Positions 1 through 6,468 are shown, numbered from the stretch's first letter. The stretch: DNA of 6,513 nucleotides from Chitinophagaceae bacterium (GCA_019454915.1 JACFNM010000236.1:1-6513); one strand, 5' to 3'. Translations and numbers: made by a program. The notes: generated by a model not told the origin, from the sequence alone.

Positions 1-1917
1 CAACCGTTGGTATGCTTCCGCTCGATCCTTCATCTTCCTGATCTTTTCAAATTCGTCTGTCAGCCACCACCGGTTATTCAAGGGATAATCCACAAAATCA
101 AGCACAGCGCCCCGTTCATAACCATTAGCCTTATATTTAGGAACACTGGTTTGCAAACCAACAGATTCATACAGCATCCCGCACAAATCCACTATTCTTT
201 TTCTCAACTCAGGTGATATAGGCTTTTTGTCGGCCTGGTTCACGATGTCCAAGGCGGAATCCATCGCACTCATAAAATCAGCCGGTTTTGAAGCCGCGAG
301 AATGGAATTGGCTCTTTGTTCCAGTTCCTGCTCGTAGATTAGCCTCCTTCTCGTATAGGTATCATAATAAGCTCTCAGTAAAAGCATCTGCCAGCGCCAG
401 TTCCTCAGCAGTTCCGGATTTTGCTTTTCTAAATTTCTCCAAAACGAAAAGGTAGCTTCCACTCCTCCATTCTCTGCCAGAGGGCCCTTCCAGTTTTGTT
501 CTAAAGCAAGAACGCCGGCACTGACTTCTTTTTCTATACCAGATTTGAAAAAGTATCGAACATATTCTTCGAGAACTTCGTTAATATTCTTTCTCTTGTC
601 CCATCCTCCGGTACTCCAGATTACTTTGTTTATATCATCATGTGCGCCATCCGAATAGGATACAAACCCGTCTGTAAAAACGCCAAGCGTTCGCTGAATT
701 TTAGAAAAAGCGATTGGACGCGGGTTCACCGATTCCCTCCCCAGAGTAAGCGCATAAGCCTGATCCCATTGGGTAACAGGAAATTCACAACGGACAGAAT
801 GAGTAATGTCCGGATATTGCCTGTGTTTGAATTGAGAAGGTAATCTAAAACGAGTTTCTGCGACAGGCGGACTTCCCGGGCCGGTGACAACGCCTTCTAA
901 CCAGGCAGGCTGATTCTTCTTGAGATACTGATAGAAATAATCCACTTCTTCTTCATTAAATCCCTGAAGAGAAATCCAGATTTTTCCATTGGGGTGATAT
1001 TTAATCAGCCGCTCGTGTAAATCCTTTAGAAAAGGCATTACCTCTGACGGGTGATTATTTCCGGGGTCTCCTCCGGGAAAGAAGATGTGATCCAACCTGG
1101 GACAAGCCTTGTAAAACGCTTCATGCATTTCCAGCTCTGCTTTCCGCTTATCCTTATCTTTCAAATCAAAAGTAGCCGGCGTCCAAACCCAGTAATCTAA
1201 ATCATAGGATCGACAAATTTCGCTGAGTTTAATCCTCATCTCCGCTGCCGGAATTTTAAAATGAGGACTTGGCTCATCGTCCTCATGAAAAGGAATACCT
1301 TCAATCGAATTGGTACCGAAAATGGTCAAATCACGGATATATTGCTCGAACTGTTCAGGCGTCCACGCATCATAAGAATTAGCAGTCGTTCTGTATCCTA
1401 ACTGATGACCTCGTATAGGATAATCCGGAGAGGAGACCTCGTCAACCGGGCCATTTAACGTGATGAAACGATTACCCCAACGCAGATTTCTTAGTAACCA
1501 ACCGGCGCCAAATAATACACCGCGGCTGTCTGCACCGATAATCCAGATAATATGCTGCTGATTGATTTGCCCGCTTACCACACGAAATCCCTCCGGTAAG
1601 AACATCGCACTGCTTTCATTATCAATCACCGGTACGGTAACGCCCAAAAGTTCTTTATCAGAAGAAAGCGCAATGGCAATAACCGGCGTCTGCTTTGAAG
1701 GCCATTTATCTGCCCGTTTCAACTGCATCCCGGACCGCGCGGCTATTTCTTCCCGGATAATTTTATATACGGTTTCGTGCATAGGCGCCGGAACCGAGGC
1801 GGAAGTCAGTACGACGGCATTTTTAAGCTGAACAGACTGCGCAGAGGAATGAGCGGAGTAAAAGAAGCAACCGGCCGATACAAAGAAGACGATTAAAGAT
1901 TTGCTAATGAGATTCAT
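1..1917 (-). CDS. Secreted glycoside-hydrolase-like protein, 3' end outside window
   Basis: An open frame of 639 codons runs from ATG at 1917 to the window edge without a stop, so the C-terminus is missing. Residues 1-27 look like a Sec signal peptide (Lys6, a hydrophobic run from about 8 to 20, likely cleavage after AHSSA), so the product is probably periplasmic or exported. Residues about 30-155 resemble the small alpha/beta domain that precedes the catalytic barrel in GH20 and GH67 enzymes; the stretch IIGADSRGVLFGAGWLLR (126-143) matches its typical end. A probable TIM barrel starts near PIRGHQLGYR (167-176). It contains FFPGGDPGNN (279-288), WISLQGF (314-320), YPDITHS (368-374) and YSDGAHDDINKVIW (421-434), acid-rich motifs of the kind expected at a sugar-binding active site. 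I cannot name the catalytic residues or substrate. It could be annotated as alpha-glucuronidase-like, but no GH67 or GH115 signature is clear. An AGGA sequence lies 3 nt before the ATG. It follows the AraC-type gene by 88 bp. Confidence 0.78.
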   Translation of the reverse strand, partial: MNLISKSLIVFFVSAGCFFYSAHSSAQSVQLKNAVVLTSASVPAPMHETVYKIIREEIAARSGMQLKRADKWPSKQTPVIAIALSSDKELLGVTVPVIDNESSAMFLPEGFRVVSGQINQQHIIWIIGADSRGVLFGAGWLLRNLRWGNRFITLNGPVDEVSSPDYPIRGHQLGYRTTANSYDAWTPEQFEQYIRDLTIFGTNSIEGIPFHEDDEPSPHFKIPAAEMRIKLSEICRSYDLDYWVWTPATFDLKDKDKRKAELEMHEAFYKACPRLDHIFFPGGDPGNNHPSEVMPFLKDLHERLIKYHPNGKIWISLQGFNEEEVDYFYQYLKKNQPAWLEGVVTGPGSPPVAETRFRLPSQFKHRQYPDITHSVRCEFPVTQWDQAYALTLGRESVNPRPIAFSKIQRTLGVFTDGFVSYSDGAHDDINKVIWSTGGWDKRKNINEVLEEYVRYFFKSGIEKEVSAGVLALEQNWKGPLAENGGVEATFSFWRNLEKQNPELLRNWRWQMLLLRAYYDTYTRRRLIYEQELEQRANSILAASKPADFMSAMDSALDIVNQADKKPISPELRKRIVDLCGMLYESVGLQTSVPKYKANGYERGAVLDFVDYPLNNRWWLTDEFEKIRKMKDRAEAYQRL

Positions 1918-2005
1918 GTTTCCTGGGGATAATCTGGTAAAAACTACCTGTCATCCTGGTATAGGAGGACTGTAAAGGAAAGATATACTGACTATTTTGC
2001 GGGAA

Positions 2006-2872
2006 TTATATCTCGATCATGCGTCTATAATCAGAAGGTGTCATGTTTTTCAACTTCTTAAATTGCCGGTTGAAGTTCGCAAGGTTATTAAAACCACTTT
2101 CGTAAGCGGCTTCCACTATATTTTTAGAAGGGTCGCTCAATAACTTACACGCGTGACCAATTCTGATCTCAGTAACATACTCCATAAAAGTCACGCGATA
2201 ATGCTCCTTAAAAAAATTACAAAAAGTAGTGGTCGCCATATTAGCGACAGCAGCCACCTGGTTCAAACTGATTTCACCATCAAAATTCTTCATAATGTAC
2301 TCTGTGATATTACTGAAACGGTCCGACTCGCGGTGGGAGGTAGTGTCTGCATAAATCGGACTCGCGAGCATATTATACTCCCTCGTTTCCGATAATAAAT
2401 CAAAGATGGCCAGCAACAGGCTTAGTCTCTTTAAACCGCCGGCGCGCGGCATTTGCGTCATTAACTTTCCTATATCCTTTCTTGTCTCTCCTACTATCTC
2501 CAGTCCATAACGGGATAAGGCAAGCACTTTCTTAAGACTTCCGATTTCAGGTAATTCAAAAAAGCGGTCTCCCAAAAAATCTTCAACAAACTGAACCACT
2601 ATAGCGTCTGCGCCTTCCTTGTTGGTGCCATTTATATATTCATTGTCATTTATCCACACGTGGGGAAGCATGGGCCCCATAAGTACCAGGTCTCCCCTGT
2701 CAAAGTAGCCGATGTGATCGCCCACCATCCTTCTCCCCGTGCTGCGGGTTACCAGCACCAGTTCATACTCCGGATGATAATGCCAGGGAACAGGAAAAAA
2801 ACAACCTCTTTCCCTGAATACAATAAAGGATTTATCAAACTCTTTAGGGAGTCTACATTCCACCGCCTTCAT
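2006..2872 (-). CDS. AraC-family transcriptional regulator with N-terminal cupin domain
   Basis: A complete protein of 288 aa, the usual length for one-component AraC regulators. Residues about 20-75 form a cupin-type sensor domain: HYHPEYELVLV (31-41, with His31, His33 and Glu35) followed by GYFDRGDLVLMGPMLPHVW (55-73). This domain commonly binds a small molecule such as a sugar. The C-terminal DNA-binding domain (about 185-288) has two helix-turn-helix units: ISLNQVAAVANMATTTFCNFF (201-221), and NIVEAAYESGFNNLANFNRQFKK (251-273), which carries the family's GF-N-a-NFNRQFKK hallmark. The ATG at 2872 is preceded by an A/T-rich leader (ATAATAATAAAATG) with no Shine-Dalgarno, as is usual in Bacteroidota. 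It lies directly upstream of the glycoside-hydrolase-like gene in the same direction, so it may control that gene. The ligand is unknown. The family call is firm; the target is inferred. Confidence 0.95.
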   Translation of the reverse strand: MKAVECRLPKEFDKSFIVFRERGCFFPVPWHYHPEYELVLVTRSTGRRMVGDHIGYFDRGDLVLMGPMLPHVWINDNEYINGTNKEGADAIVVQFVEDFLGDRFFELPEIGSLKKVLALSRYGLEIVGETRKDIGKLMTQMPRAGGLKRLSLLLAIFDLLSETREYNMLASPIYADTTSHRESDRFSNITEYIMKNFDGEISLNQVAAVANMATTTFCNFFKEHYRVTFMEYVTEIRIGHACKLLSDPSKNIVEAAYESGFNNLANFNRQFKKLKNMTPSDYRRMIEI

Positions 2873-2941
2873 AACATGATCATTTTATTATTATCCAATT
2901 AAAAAACCGGATCGTGATTCTCCTTCAAGTTAATAAAAAAA

Positions 2942-2973
2942 TCGGGAAGAGATAATTGTCGGGAGAGATAATT
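2942..2973. repeat. Short tandem duplication next to the ssrA hairpin
   Basis: TCGGGAAGAGATAATT (2942-2957) is repeated as TCGGGAGAGATAATT (2959-2973) with one A missing and one base between copies. The pair fills the space between the tmRNA hairpin and the A/T-rich leader of the AraC-type gene. Its role is unknown; it could be replication slippage or a paired protein-binding site. Confidence 0.6.
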
Positions 2974-3004
2974 AGCATTAGTGGGGAGTTCCCCACTAAT
3001 GCTA
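2973..3004 (-). terminator. Strong hairpin just past the tmRNA 3' end
   Basis: Bases 2973-2986 pair perfectly with 2991-3004 (14 bp, TAGCATTAGTGGGG against its complement) around a 4-nt loop. The hairpin begins 4 nt downstream of the encoded CCA of ssrA on the minus strand. The position suits a terminator or a 3'-processing signal. However, the transcript just after it is AATTATCTC, not a U-tract; the nearest run of seven T lies about 31 nt further on (2941-2935). Intrinsic termination is therefore uncertain, and it may instead block 3' exonucleases or be a mobile palindrome. Confidence 0.55.
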
Positions 3005-3008
3005 TCGT

Positions 3009-3382
3009 TGGTGGAGCTGCAGGGATTCGAACCCTGGTCCAAACAAATCCGCCATACGCCTTCTACATGCTTATTTGATGATTAATTGTCGGAGATAAAC
3101 AGGACATCAACATACCGATCCATCTCTTAGCTGTATAGTCTTAGGCTACACGCACAGCCTGATATAGCCGCATTCCGTTTTCTTTTTAAGTCGGCGGCGG
3201 CCCTTGGTAACAGAACTGACCCGGACGGCGGCCCGAATGACTAACTAATCACTGATTAGGCAGCCATGGCATACTGTGTATTGCCATTTAAATTGTTGAA
3301 TATTCAGATTAGGGTGCTAATTATCCAACGCACCGCATGCTTATACGTACAAAGAACTTTGCTGTCAAAACCGGTCAGCCCC
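3009..3382 (-). ncRNA. ssrA: Transfer-messenger RNA (tmRNA)
   Basis: This one-piece tmRNA of 374 nt rescues ribosomes stalled on broken mRNAs, together with SmpB, and tags the unfinished protein for proteolysis. The 5' end (3382) reads GGGGCTGACCGGTTTTGACA, the conserved tmRNA start. The 3' end reads GCAGCTCCACCA, with CCA encoded at 3011-3009. The acceptor stem GGGGCTG/CAGCTCC pairs over 7 bp with one G-U. The T-arm CAGGG-TTCGAAT-CCCTG lies at 3037-3021. The message part carries a 9-codon tag frame (3285-3256) followed by a small hairpin. The GC-rich stretch at about 3235-3190 is where pseudoknots are expected. The length is typical of Bacteroidota. The ends are deduced from the acceptor pairing; the primary transcript is probably longer at 5' and trimmed by RNase P. 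Confidence 0.98.
3256..3285 (-). other. tmRNA tag-peptide reading frame, GNTQYAMAA
   Basis: Inside ssrA, the codons GGC AAT ACA CAG TAT GCC ATG GCT GCC TAA encode GNTQYAMAA. The hydrophobic Ala-Met-Ala-Ala end is the kind of degron read by ClpXP-type proteases. GGC is taken as the resume codon because Bacteroidota tags usually begin with Gly and the A/U-rich TTTAAAT directly precedes it. The stop codon (3258-3256) is part of a 6-bp hairpin, CTAATC-AGT-GATTAG (3259-3245), the usual helix 5 position, and a second in-frame TAG lies at 3243-3241. Confidence 0.9.
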
Positions 3383-3394
3383 GGGGTAATTTGA

Positions 3395-3420
3395 AAACCT
3401 GCCAGCCGGCAGGCTGGTTT
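3395..3420. repeat. GC-rich imperfect palindrome upstream of ssrA
   Basis: The 26-nt sequence, AAACCTGCCAGCC then GGCAGGCTGGTTT, is its own reverse complement apart from two mismatched positions per arm. It can also form either of two exclusive local hairpins: CCTGCC/GGCAGG with loop AGCC, or CCAGCC/GGCTGG with loop GGCA. It lies 12 bp upstream of the mature tmRNA 5' end, so in a longer precursor it would be part of the leader. It is joined to a TTTGAAGATGTGGTAATTTG motif, which suggests one composite dispersed element. Confidence 0.7.
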
Positions 3421-3443
3421 GAAGATGTGGTAATTTGAAAATG
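3418..3443 (+). repeat. Single copy of the GATGTGG-AATTTGAAAATG intergenic repeat
   Basis: The stretch TTTGAAGATGTGGTAATTTG plus AAAATG belongs to the same A/T-rich family as the array at 3678-3780, but in opposite orientation. ATTTGAAAATG (3433-3443) is the exact reverse complement of CATTTTCAAAT (3678-3688), and CCACAT occurs in both blocks. Together the blocks bracket the putative ssrA promoter region. Confidence 0.65.
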
Positions 3444-3473
3444 AATACACATTATCTTCCCAAAAAGCAGCTA

Positions 3474-3504
3474 CAAAGCTACAAAAATAAACCAACTAAC
3501 CACA
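3474..3504 (-). promoter_or_regulatory. Candidate Bacteroidota-type promoter for ssrA
   Basis: On the minus strand TAGCTTTG (3481-3474) matches the Bacteroidota -7 consensus TAnnTTTG exactly. A 19-bp spacer upstream is TGTG, three of four bases of the -33 TTTG box. Transcription would begin near 3468 and give an approximately 85-nt leader ahead of the mature tmRNA, removable by RNase P. A weaker alternative -7 box, TAATCTTG, lies at 3544-3537. The assignment rests on consensus match and position only. Confidence 0.45.
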
Positions 3505-3777
3505 CTGTGGAGACGCATTTAACGGTAATTAAGGGACAAGATTACTTTGTTAGAAAAAAACTAAGGAATAATGGCAATCAACCCCACTCACTACTCACCT
3601 AATCTTCGAATATTCTCACATTTCCCACATTCACACAAATGCGATTTGACCTTCGGTACTGACCGCGTCCGTCACCCCATTTTCAAATCTTCAAATCACC
3701 ACATTCTCAAATTCACTACATTCTCACATTTCCCACATTTCTCCATTATCAAATTTTCAAATTTTCACATTATCACA
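3505..3777. other. Non-coding spacer between rseP and ssrA
   Basis: I find no supportable gene here. The frames that stay open read through low-complexity repeats and show no protein-like composition. The right half is the TCAAATT/TCACATT array. The left half holds a unique segment (about 3505-3600) and a short GC-richer patch (about 3640-3678) of unknown origin. With 3383-3504 it makes up the gene-free stretch between the tmRNA and the rseP stop. Confidence 0.6.
3612..3739. repeat. 20-bp direct repeat ATTCTCACATTTCCCACATT
   Basis: The same 20 bases occur exactly at 3612-3631 and 3720-3739, 108 bp apart. The second copy lies within the degenerate array, the first stands alone before a unique GC-richer patch. 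This suggests that the array once extended further, or that the patch was inserted into it. Confidence 0.8.
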
Positions 3778-3780
3778 TTA
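3678..3780. repeat. Degenerate 8-9 bp repeat array (TCAAATT/TCACATT units)
   Basis: About twelve units of 8-9 bp with the core TCA(A/C)ATT or CCACATT follow one another, for example CTCAAATT, CTCACATT, TCCCACATT, TTCAAATT, TTCACATT and ATCACATT. Read on the minus strand they give AATGTGA/AATTTGA units, a low-complexity intergenic repeat type I associate with Chitinophagaceae-like genomes. The last unit supplies the TAA stop codon of rseP, so the array starts where the protease ends. Function is unknown; it forms no strong hairpin and has no regular spacers. Confidence 0.75.
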
Positions 3781-5154
3781 TTTCCCTCTCCCCCATCCAA
3801 ACCAGTCATTCCCATTGGCATAAAGAAGCAATCCGAAGAGGATAATCATCCCGGCAATCTGCGCATATTCCAGGAACTTGTCACTGGGCTTCCTGCCGGA
3901 AATCATTTCGTACAGCGTGAACATAACATGGCCTCCATCCAACGCCGGTATCGGTAATAAATTCATAAAAGCCAGAATAATAGAAAAGAAAGCGGTTATT
4001 CGCCAGAAAGATTCCCAGTCCCACACATTGTCCGGGAATATGGAGCCCATGGCCTTAAATCCGCCAACTCCTTTGTATGCCCCGGTTTTGGGAGACAGAA
4101 TTTTCTTAAACTGGTCAATATAAAACTGCAGTTGTTCTCCTGCCATTTTAACCCCTGCCGGAAAAGCTTCTATAAACCCATACCTGGTTTGTTGCAATTT
4201 TAAAACACCCATGCTATCTAAATCCGTGATGGTACTAACCGGGTAGAAACCGATGGTGCCGTCTTCCGTCACTGTGGTGGGCAGTGATAGCGTATCCTCT
4301 CCTCTTTTCAATGTCACCTGCACGGTTTGATTCCTGTGAGCGGCGAGCTCATTTTTCAGCTCATCAAAAAATACGGCGGATGCTCCATCCACGGCAATAA
4401 TCTGATCGCCTTTTACTATTCCCGCGTTTTGGGCATTACCGGATTCCGCCAGTTCACTCACTATCACCGGAATGCGGGGTTCAAGCAGCGGGGTACGGCT
4501 GCGTTTCTTTTCAACCAGTTTACCTATCAGGTCCACCGGCAGATTAATAGACTCCCGCTTTCCGTCCCGCTCTATACTGACCTGATTTCCAAGAATTAAT
4601 TTCTTTACGATATCGTTATAGTCTCCTATGGACTGACCGTCAACCGCCAGGATTTTATCCCCGTTTTTGAATCCGAGGTCAAGCATCAAGCTGTCCCTGA
4701 ATGCCAATCCATATTTCATGGAGTCCACCGGTACTTTCTTTTCACCCCACACGAAAAGAATCATACTATATATAAAAAAGGCCAGGAGAATATTCATCGT
4801 TACGCCGGCTACCATAATAATCAGCCGCTGCCAAGCCGGTTTACTGCGGAATTCCCATGGCTGTGCCGGTCTATTCATCTGCTCCTTATCCATACTCTCG
4901 TCTATCATTCCGGCAATTTTTACATAGCCGCCCAAAGGGAGCCATCCTACGCCATATTCGGTTTCGCCCACCTTTTTCTTAAACAACGAAAACCAGGGAT
5001 CAAAGAAGAGATAGAATTTTTCCACCCTGCACTTAAACCATTTGGCAGTCAGATAATGCCCTAACTCGTGAATGATAACCAGTATAGAAAGAGACAAAAT
5101 TAATTGTGCAGCCTGTAAACCCACTGATGACCAATTGATCGCTAATAATACCAT
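3778..5154 (-). CDS. rseP: RseP-type site-2 intramembrane zinc metalloprotease
   Basis: A complete protein of 458 aa, close to the usual 440-460 for this family. It cuts transmembrane substrates inside the inner membrane; in Escherichia coli RseP cleaves the anti-sigma factor RseA and remnant signal peptides. The first membrane helix carries the zinc motif HELGH (29-33, catalytic Glu30). It is followed by the conserved LPLGGYVKIAG (73-83), a second helix (about 109-136), and two PDZ domains (about 150-205 and 228-295, the second with AGIVKGDQIIAVDG). The third zinc ligand lies in NLLPIPALDGGH (398-409, Asp406), and a last helix spans about 430-447. All key residues are intact. The ATG at 5154 starts 82 bp after the dxr stop, a common pairing in Bacteroidota, so co-transcription is plausible. 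The natural substrate here is unknown; anti-sigma factors are likely candidates. Confidence 0.97.
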   Translation of the reverse strand: MVLLAINWSSVGLQAAQLILSLSILVIIHELGHYLTAKWFKCRVEKFYLFFDPWFSLFKKKVGETEYGVGWLPLGGYVKIAGMIDESMDKEQMNRPAQPWEFRSKPAWQRLIIMVAGVTMNILLAFFIYSMILFVWGEKKVPVDSMKYGLAFRDSLMLDLGFKNGDKILAVDGQSIGDYNDIVKKLILGNQVSIERDGKRESINLPVDLIGKLVEKKRSRTPLLEPRIPVIVSELAESGNAQNAGIVKGDQIIAVDGASAVFFDELKNELAAHRNQTVQVTLKRGEDTLSLPTTVTEDGTIGFYPVSTITDLDSMGVLKLQQTRYGFIEAFPAGVKMAGEQLQFYIDQFKKILSPKTGAYKGVGGFKAMGSIFPDNVWDWESFWRITAFFSIILAFMNLLPIPALDGGHVMFTLYEMISGRKPSDKFLEYAQIAGMIILFGLLLYANGNDWFGWGRGK

Positions 5155-5187
5155 CTTCTAAATTTATGAGTGCTTTCTTATGACGTT

Positions 5188-5230
5188 TGAAACGGCAATA
5201 ACGAATATTTCTCTTTCATTTGCCGTTTTA
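5188..5230 (-). promoter_or_regulatory. Inverted repeat in the dxr-rseP spacer
   Basis: AAACGGCAA (5190-5198) pairs with TTGCCGTTT (5220-5228), 9 bp, and a G-T plus a T-A pair can extend it to 5188/5230; the loop is 21 nt. It begins 6 nt after the dxr stop on the minus strand. No U-tract follows, so it is not a typical intrinsic terminator. It could stabilise the dxr mRNA 3' end, attenuate read-through into rseP, or bind a regulator. Confidence 0.4.
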
Positions 5231-5236
5231 ACATTG

Positions 5237-6391
5237 TTAAATATGGATTAAAGAAGCGGCAAAATTACGCGCTGCGGCATCGCTCTCAAAATATTCTTCC
5301 AAAGTAGGTTTTTCTATAAAAGGTATCTTGTCCATCGCTCTTTCCACTATCTCCATCATATCCAGGAACCCTATGCGGTTGTGCAGGAATCCATACACCG
5401 CGATCTCATTGGCCGCGTTAAGCACACAGGGCACATTACCCCCTTTTTGGAGCGCCTGGATGGCCAGGGCAAGATTGCGAAAAGTCTTTATATCGGGCTT
5501 TTCAAAGTGCAGCCCGTCAGACCGGGTGAAATCATAGCGGGGAAAATCATTAGGAATACGCTGGGGAAAGGCCAGTGCATATTGAATGGGCAGCTTCATG
5601 TCGGGTGGTCCCATTTGCGCTTTGATGCTTCCGTCTTCAAACTGTACCATAGAATGAATGATGCTTTCGGGATGAACAATGACCTCAATCTGCTCCGGTT
5701 GCAGATTAAACAACCACCGCGCTTCTATCATTTCCAATCCCTTGTTCATTAGTGTAGCTGAATCCACCGATATCTTCGCTCCCATAGTCCAATTGGGATG
5801 CTGCAGAGCGTGCTCTTTCTTCACATTCACCAGGAAATTCGGTTTTCTGCCCAAAAAAGGCCCTCCGGAAGCGGTGAGGATAATCTTTTCAATCTTGTTC
5901 CGGGTTTCTCCCAGTAAACATTGAAAGATAGCGGAGTGTTCCGAATCTACCGGAATGACCGGTACTCTTTTCTTCACCGCCTTTTGCATCACAATATCCC
6001 CCGCCACCACCAGCGTCTCCTTATTTGCCAGCGCTACCGGCTTGCCGGATGCTATACATTTTAAAGTCGATTTTAAACCTGCAAATCCTACTATGGCAGC
6101 CAGCATCATATCATAGGTATCAAAGGCAGCCACTTCCTCCAAAGACGCTTCCCCGGCAAACACCTTTACATCTGTTCCGGCTAACTCATCCTTTACCGTA
6201 GTATATTTCTTTTCATTGACGATCACTACCGCATTGGGCTTGTACTTCCTCGCCTGCTCAATCAACAGCTTTTCGTTAGAATGTGCGGTTAATATCTCCA
6301 CTTCAAATTTATCCTCGTTAGAGCTGATTACTTCCAACGCCTGCGTACCGATAGAACCGGTTGAACCAAATATGGCAATTCGTTTTTTCAT
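5237..6391 (-). CDS. dxr: 1-deoxy-D-xylulose 5-phosphate reductoisomerase
   Basis: A complete cytoplasmic enzyme of 384 aa. It converts 1-deoxy-D-xylulose 5-phosphate to 2-C-methyl-D-erythritol 4-phosphate with NADPH and a divalent metal, the first committed step of the MEP isoprenoid pathway and the target of fosmidomycin. The NADPH loop GSTGSIG is at 9-15, NKETLVVAGD at 123-132, and the metal ligands sit in PVDSEHSAIFQ (147-157; Asp149, Glu151). The substrate and flexible-loop residues are ASGGPF (174-179), HPNWTMGAKISVDSATLMNK (198-217) and Glu220 in KGLE. VHPESIIHSMVQFEDGS (239-255) and the C-terminal helical domain complete the fold. Every catalytic position known from the family is present. 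The ATG at 6391 gives the standard N-terminus MKKRIAIFGSTG. It is followed by rseP after 82 bp. Confidence 0.98.
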   Translation of the reverse strand: MKKRIAIFGSTGSIGTQALEVISSNEDKFEVEILTAHSNEKLLIEQARKYKPNAVVIVNEKKYTTVKDELAGTDVKVFAGEASLEEVAAFDTYDMMLAAIVGFAGLKSTLKCIASGKPVALANKETLVVAGDIVMQKAVKKRVPVIPVDSEHSAIFQCLLGETRNKIEKIILTASGGPFLGRKPNFLVNVKKEHALQHPNWTMGAKISVDSATLMNKGLEMIEARWLFNLQPEQIEVIVHPESIIHSMVQFEDGSIKAQMGPPDMKLPIQYALAFPQRIPNDFPRYDFTRSDGLHFEKPDIKTFRNLALAIQALQKGGNVPCVLNAANEIAVYGFLHNRIGFLDMMEIVERAMDKIPFIEKPTLEEYFESDAAARNFAASLIHI

Positions 6392-6468
6392 CTGATTAAT
6401 TTGCTGACAAATGGATATTCAGGCGCCCAAGTTACTGTTTAAAAAAGCTTAAAAGAAAGATTTTCTTA

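Noticed and set aside
1..81. Lipoprotein reading of the hydrolase N-terminus (SAGC at 14-17)
   Set aside because: The -3 position before Cys17 is Ser rather than Leu/Val/Ile, and a normal signal-peptidase site (AHSSA) lies at the expected distance; the residues in question are encoded near 1917, not at this edge.
640..843. Plus-strand open frames within 1-1917
   Set aside because: They are antisense to a continuous 639-codon minus-strand frame with signal peptide and protein-like composition.
3084..3098. AATTGTCGGAGATAA inside ssrA resembling AATTGTCGGGAGAGATAA at 2954-2971
   Set aside because: The match needs a 3-nt gap and does not extend, so I cannot tell it from chance; I do not call a partial ssrA duplication or an att site.
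2873..3382. Genomic island integrated at the 3' end of ssrA
   Set aside because: ssrA is a common integration site, but there is no integrase and no second copy of the tmRNA 3' end within the window; the downstream AraC and hydrolase genes look like ordinary Bacteroidota genes.
3304..3495. Minus-strand open frame of 63 codons overlapping the 5' part of ssrA
   Set aside because: It runs through the tmRNA tRNA-like 5' end and the upstream palindrome; the RNA gene explains the conservation there and the peptide has no recognisable features.
3678..3780. CRISPR-like array
   Set aside because: Units are only 8-9 bp, degenerate and directly adjacent, with no spacers and no cas genes in the window.
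3571..3957. Plus-strand open frame of 128 codons
   Set aside because: It consists of low-complexity His/Phe/Ser-rich translation of the repeat array and then runs antisense into rseP.
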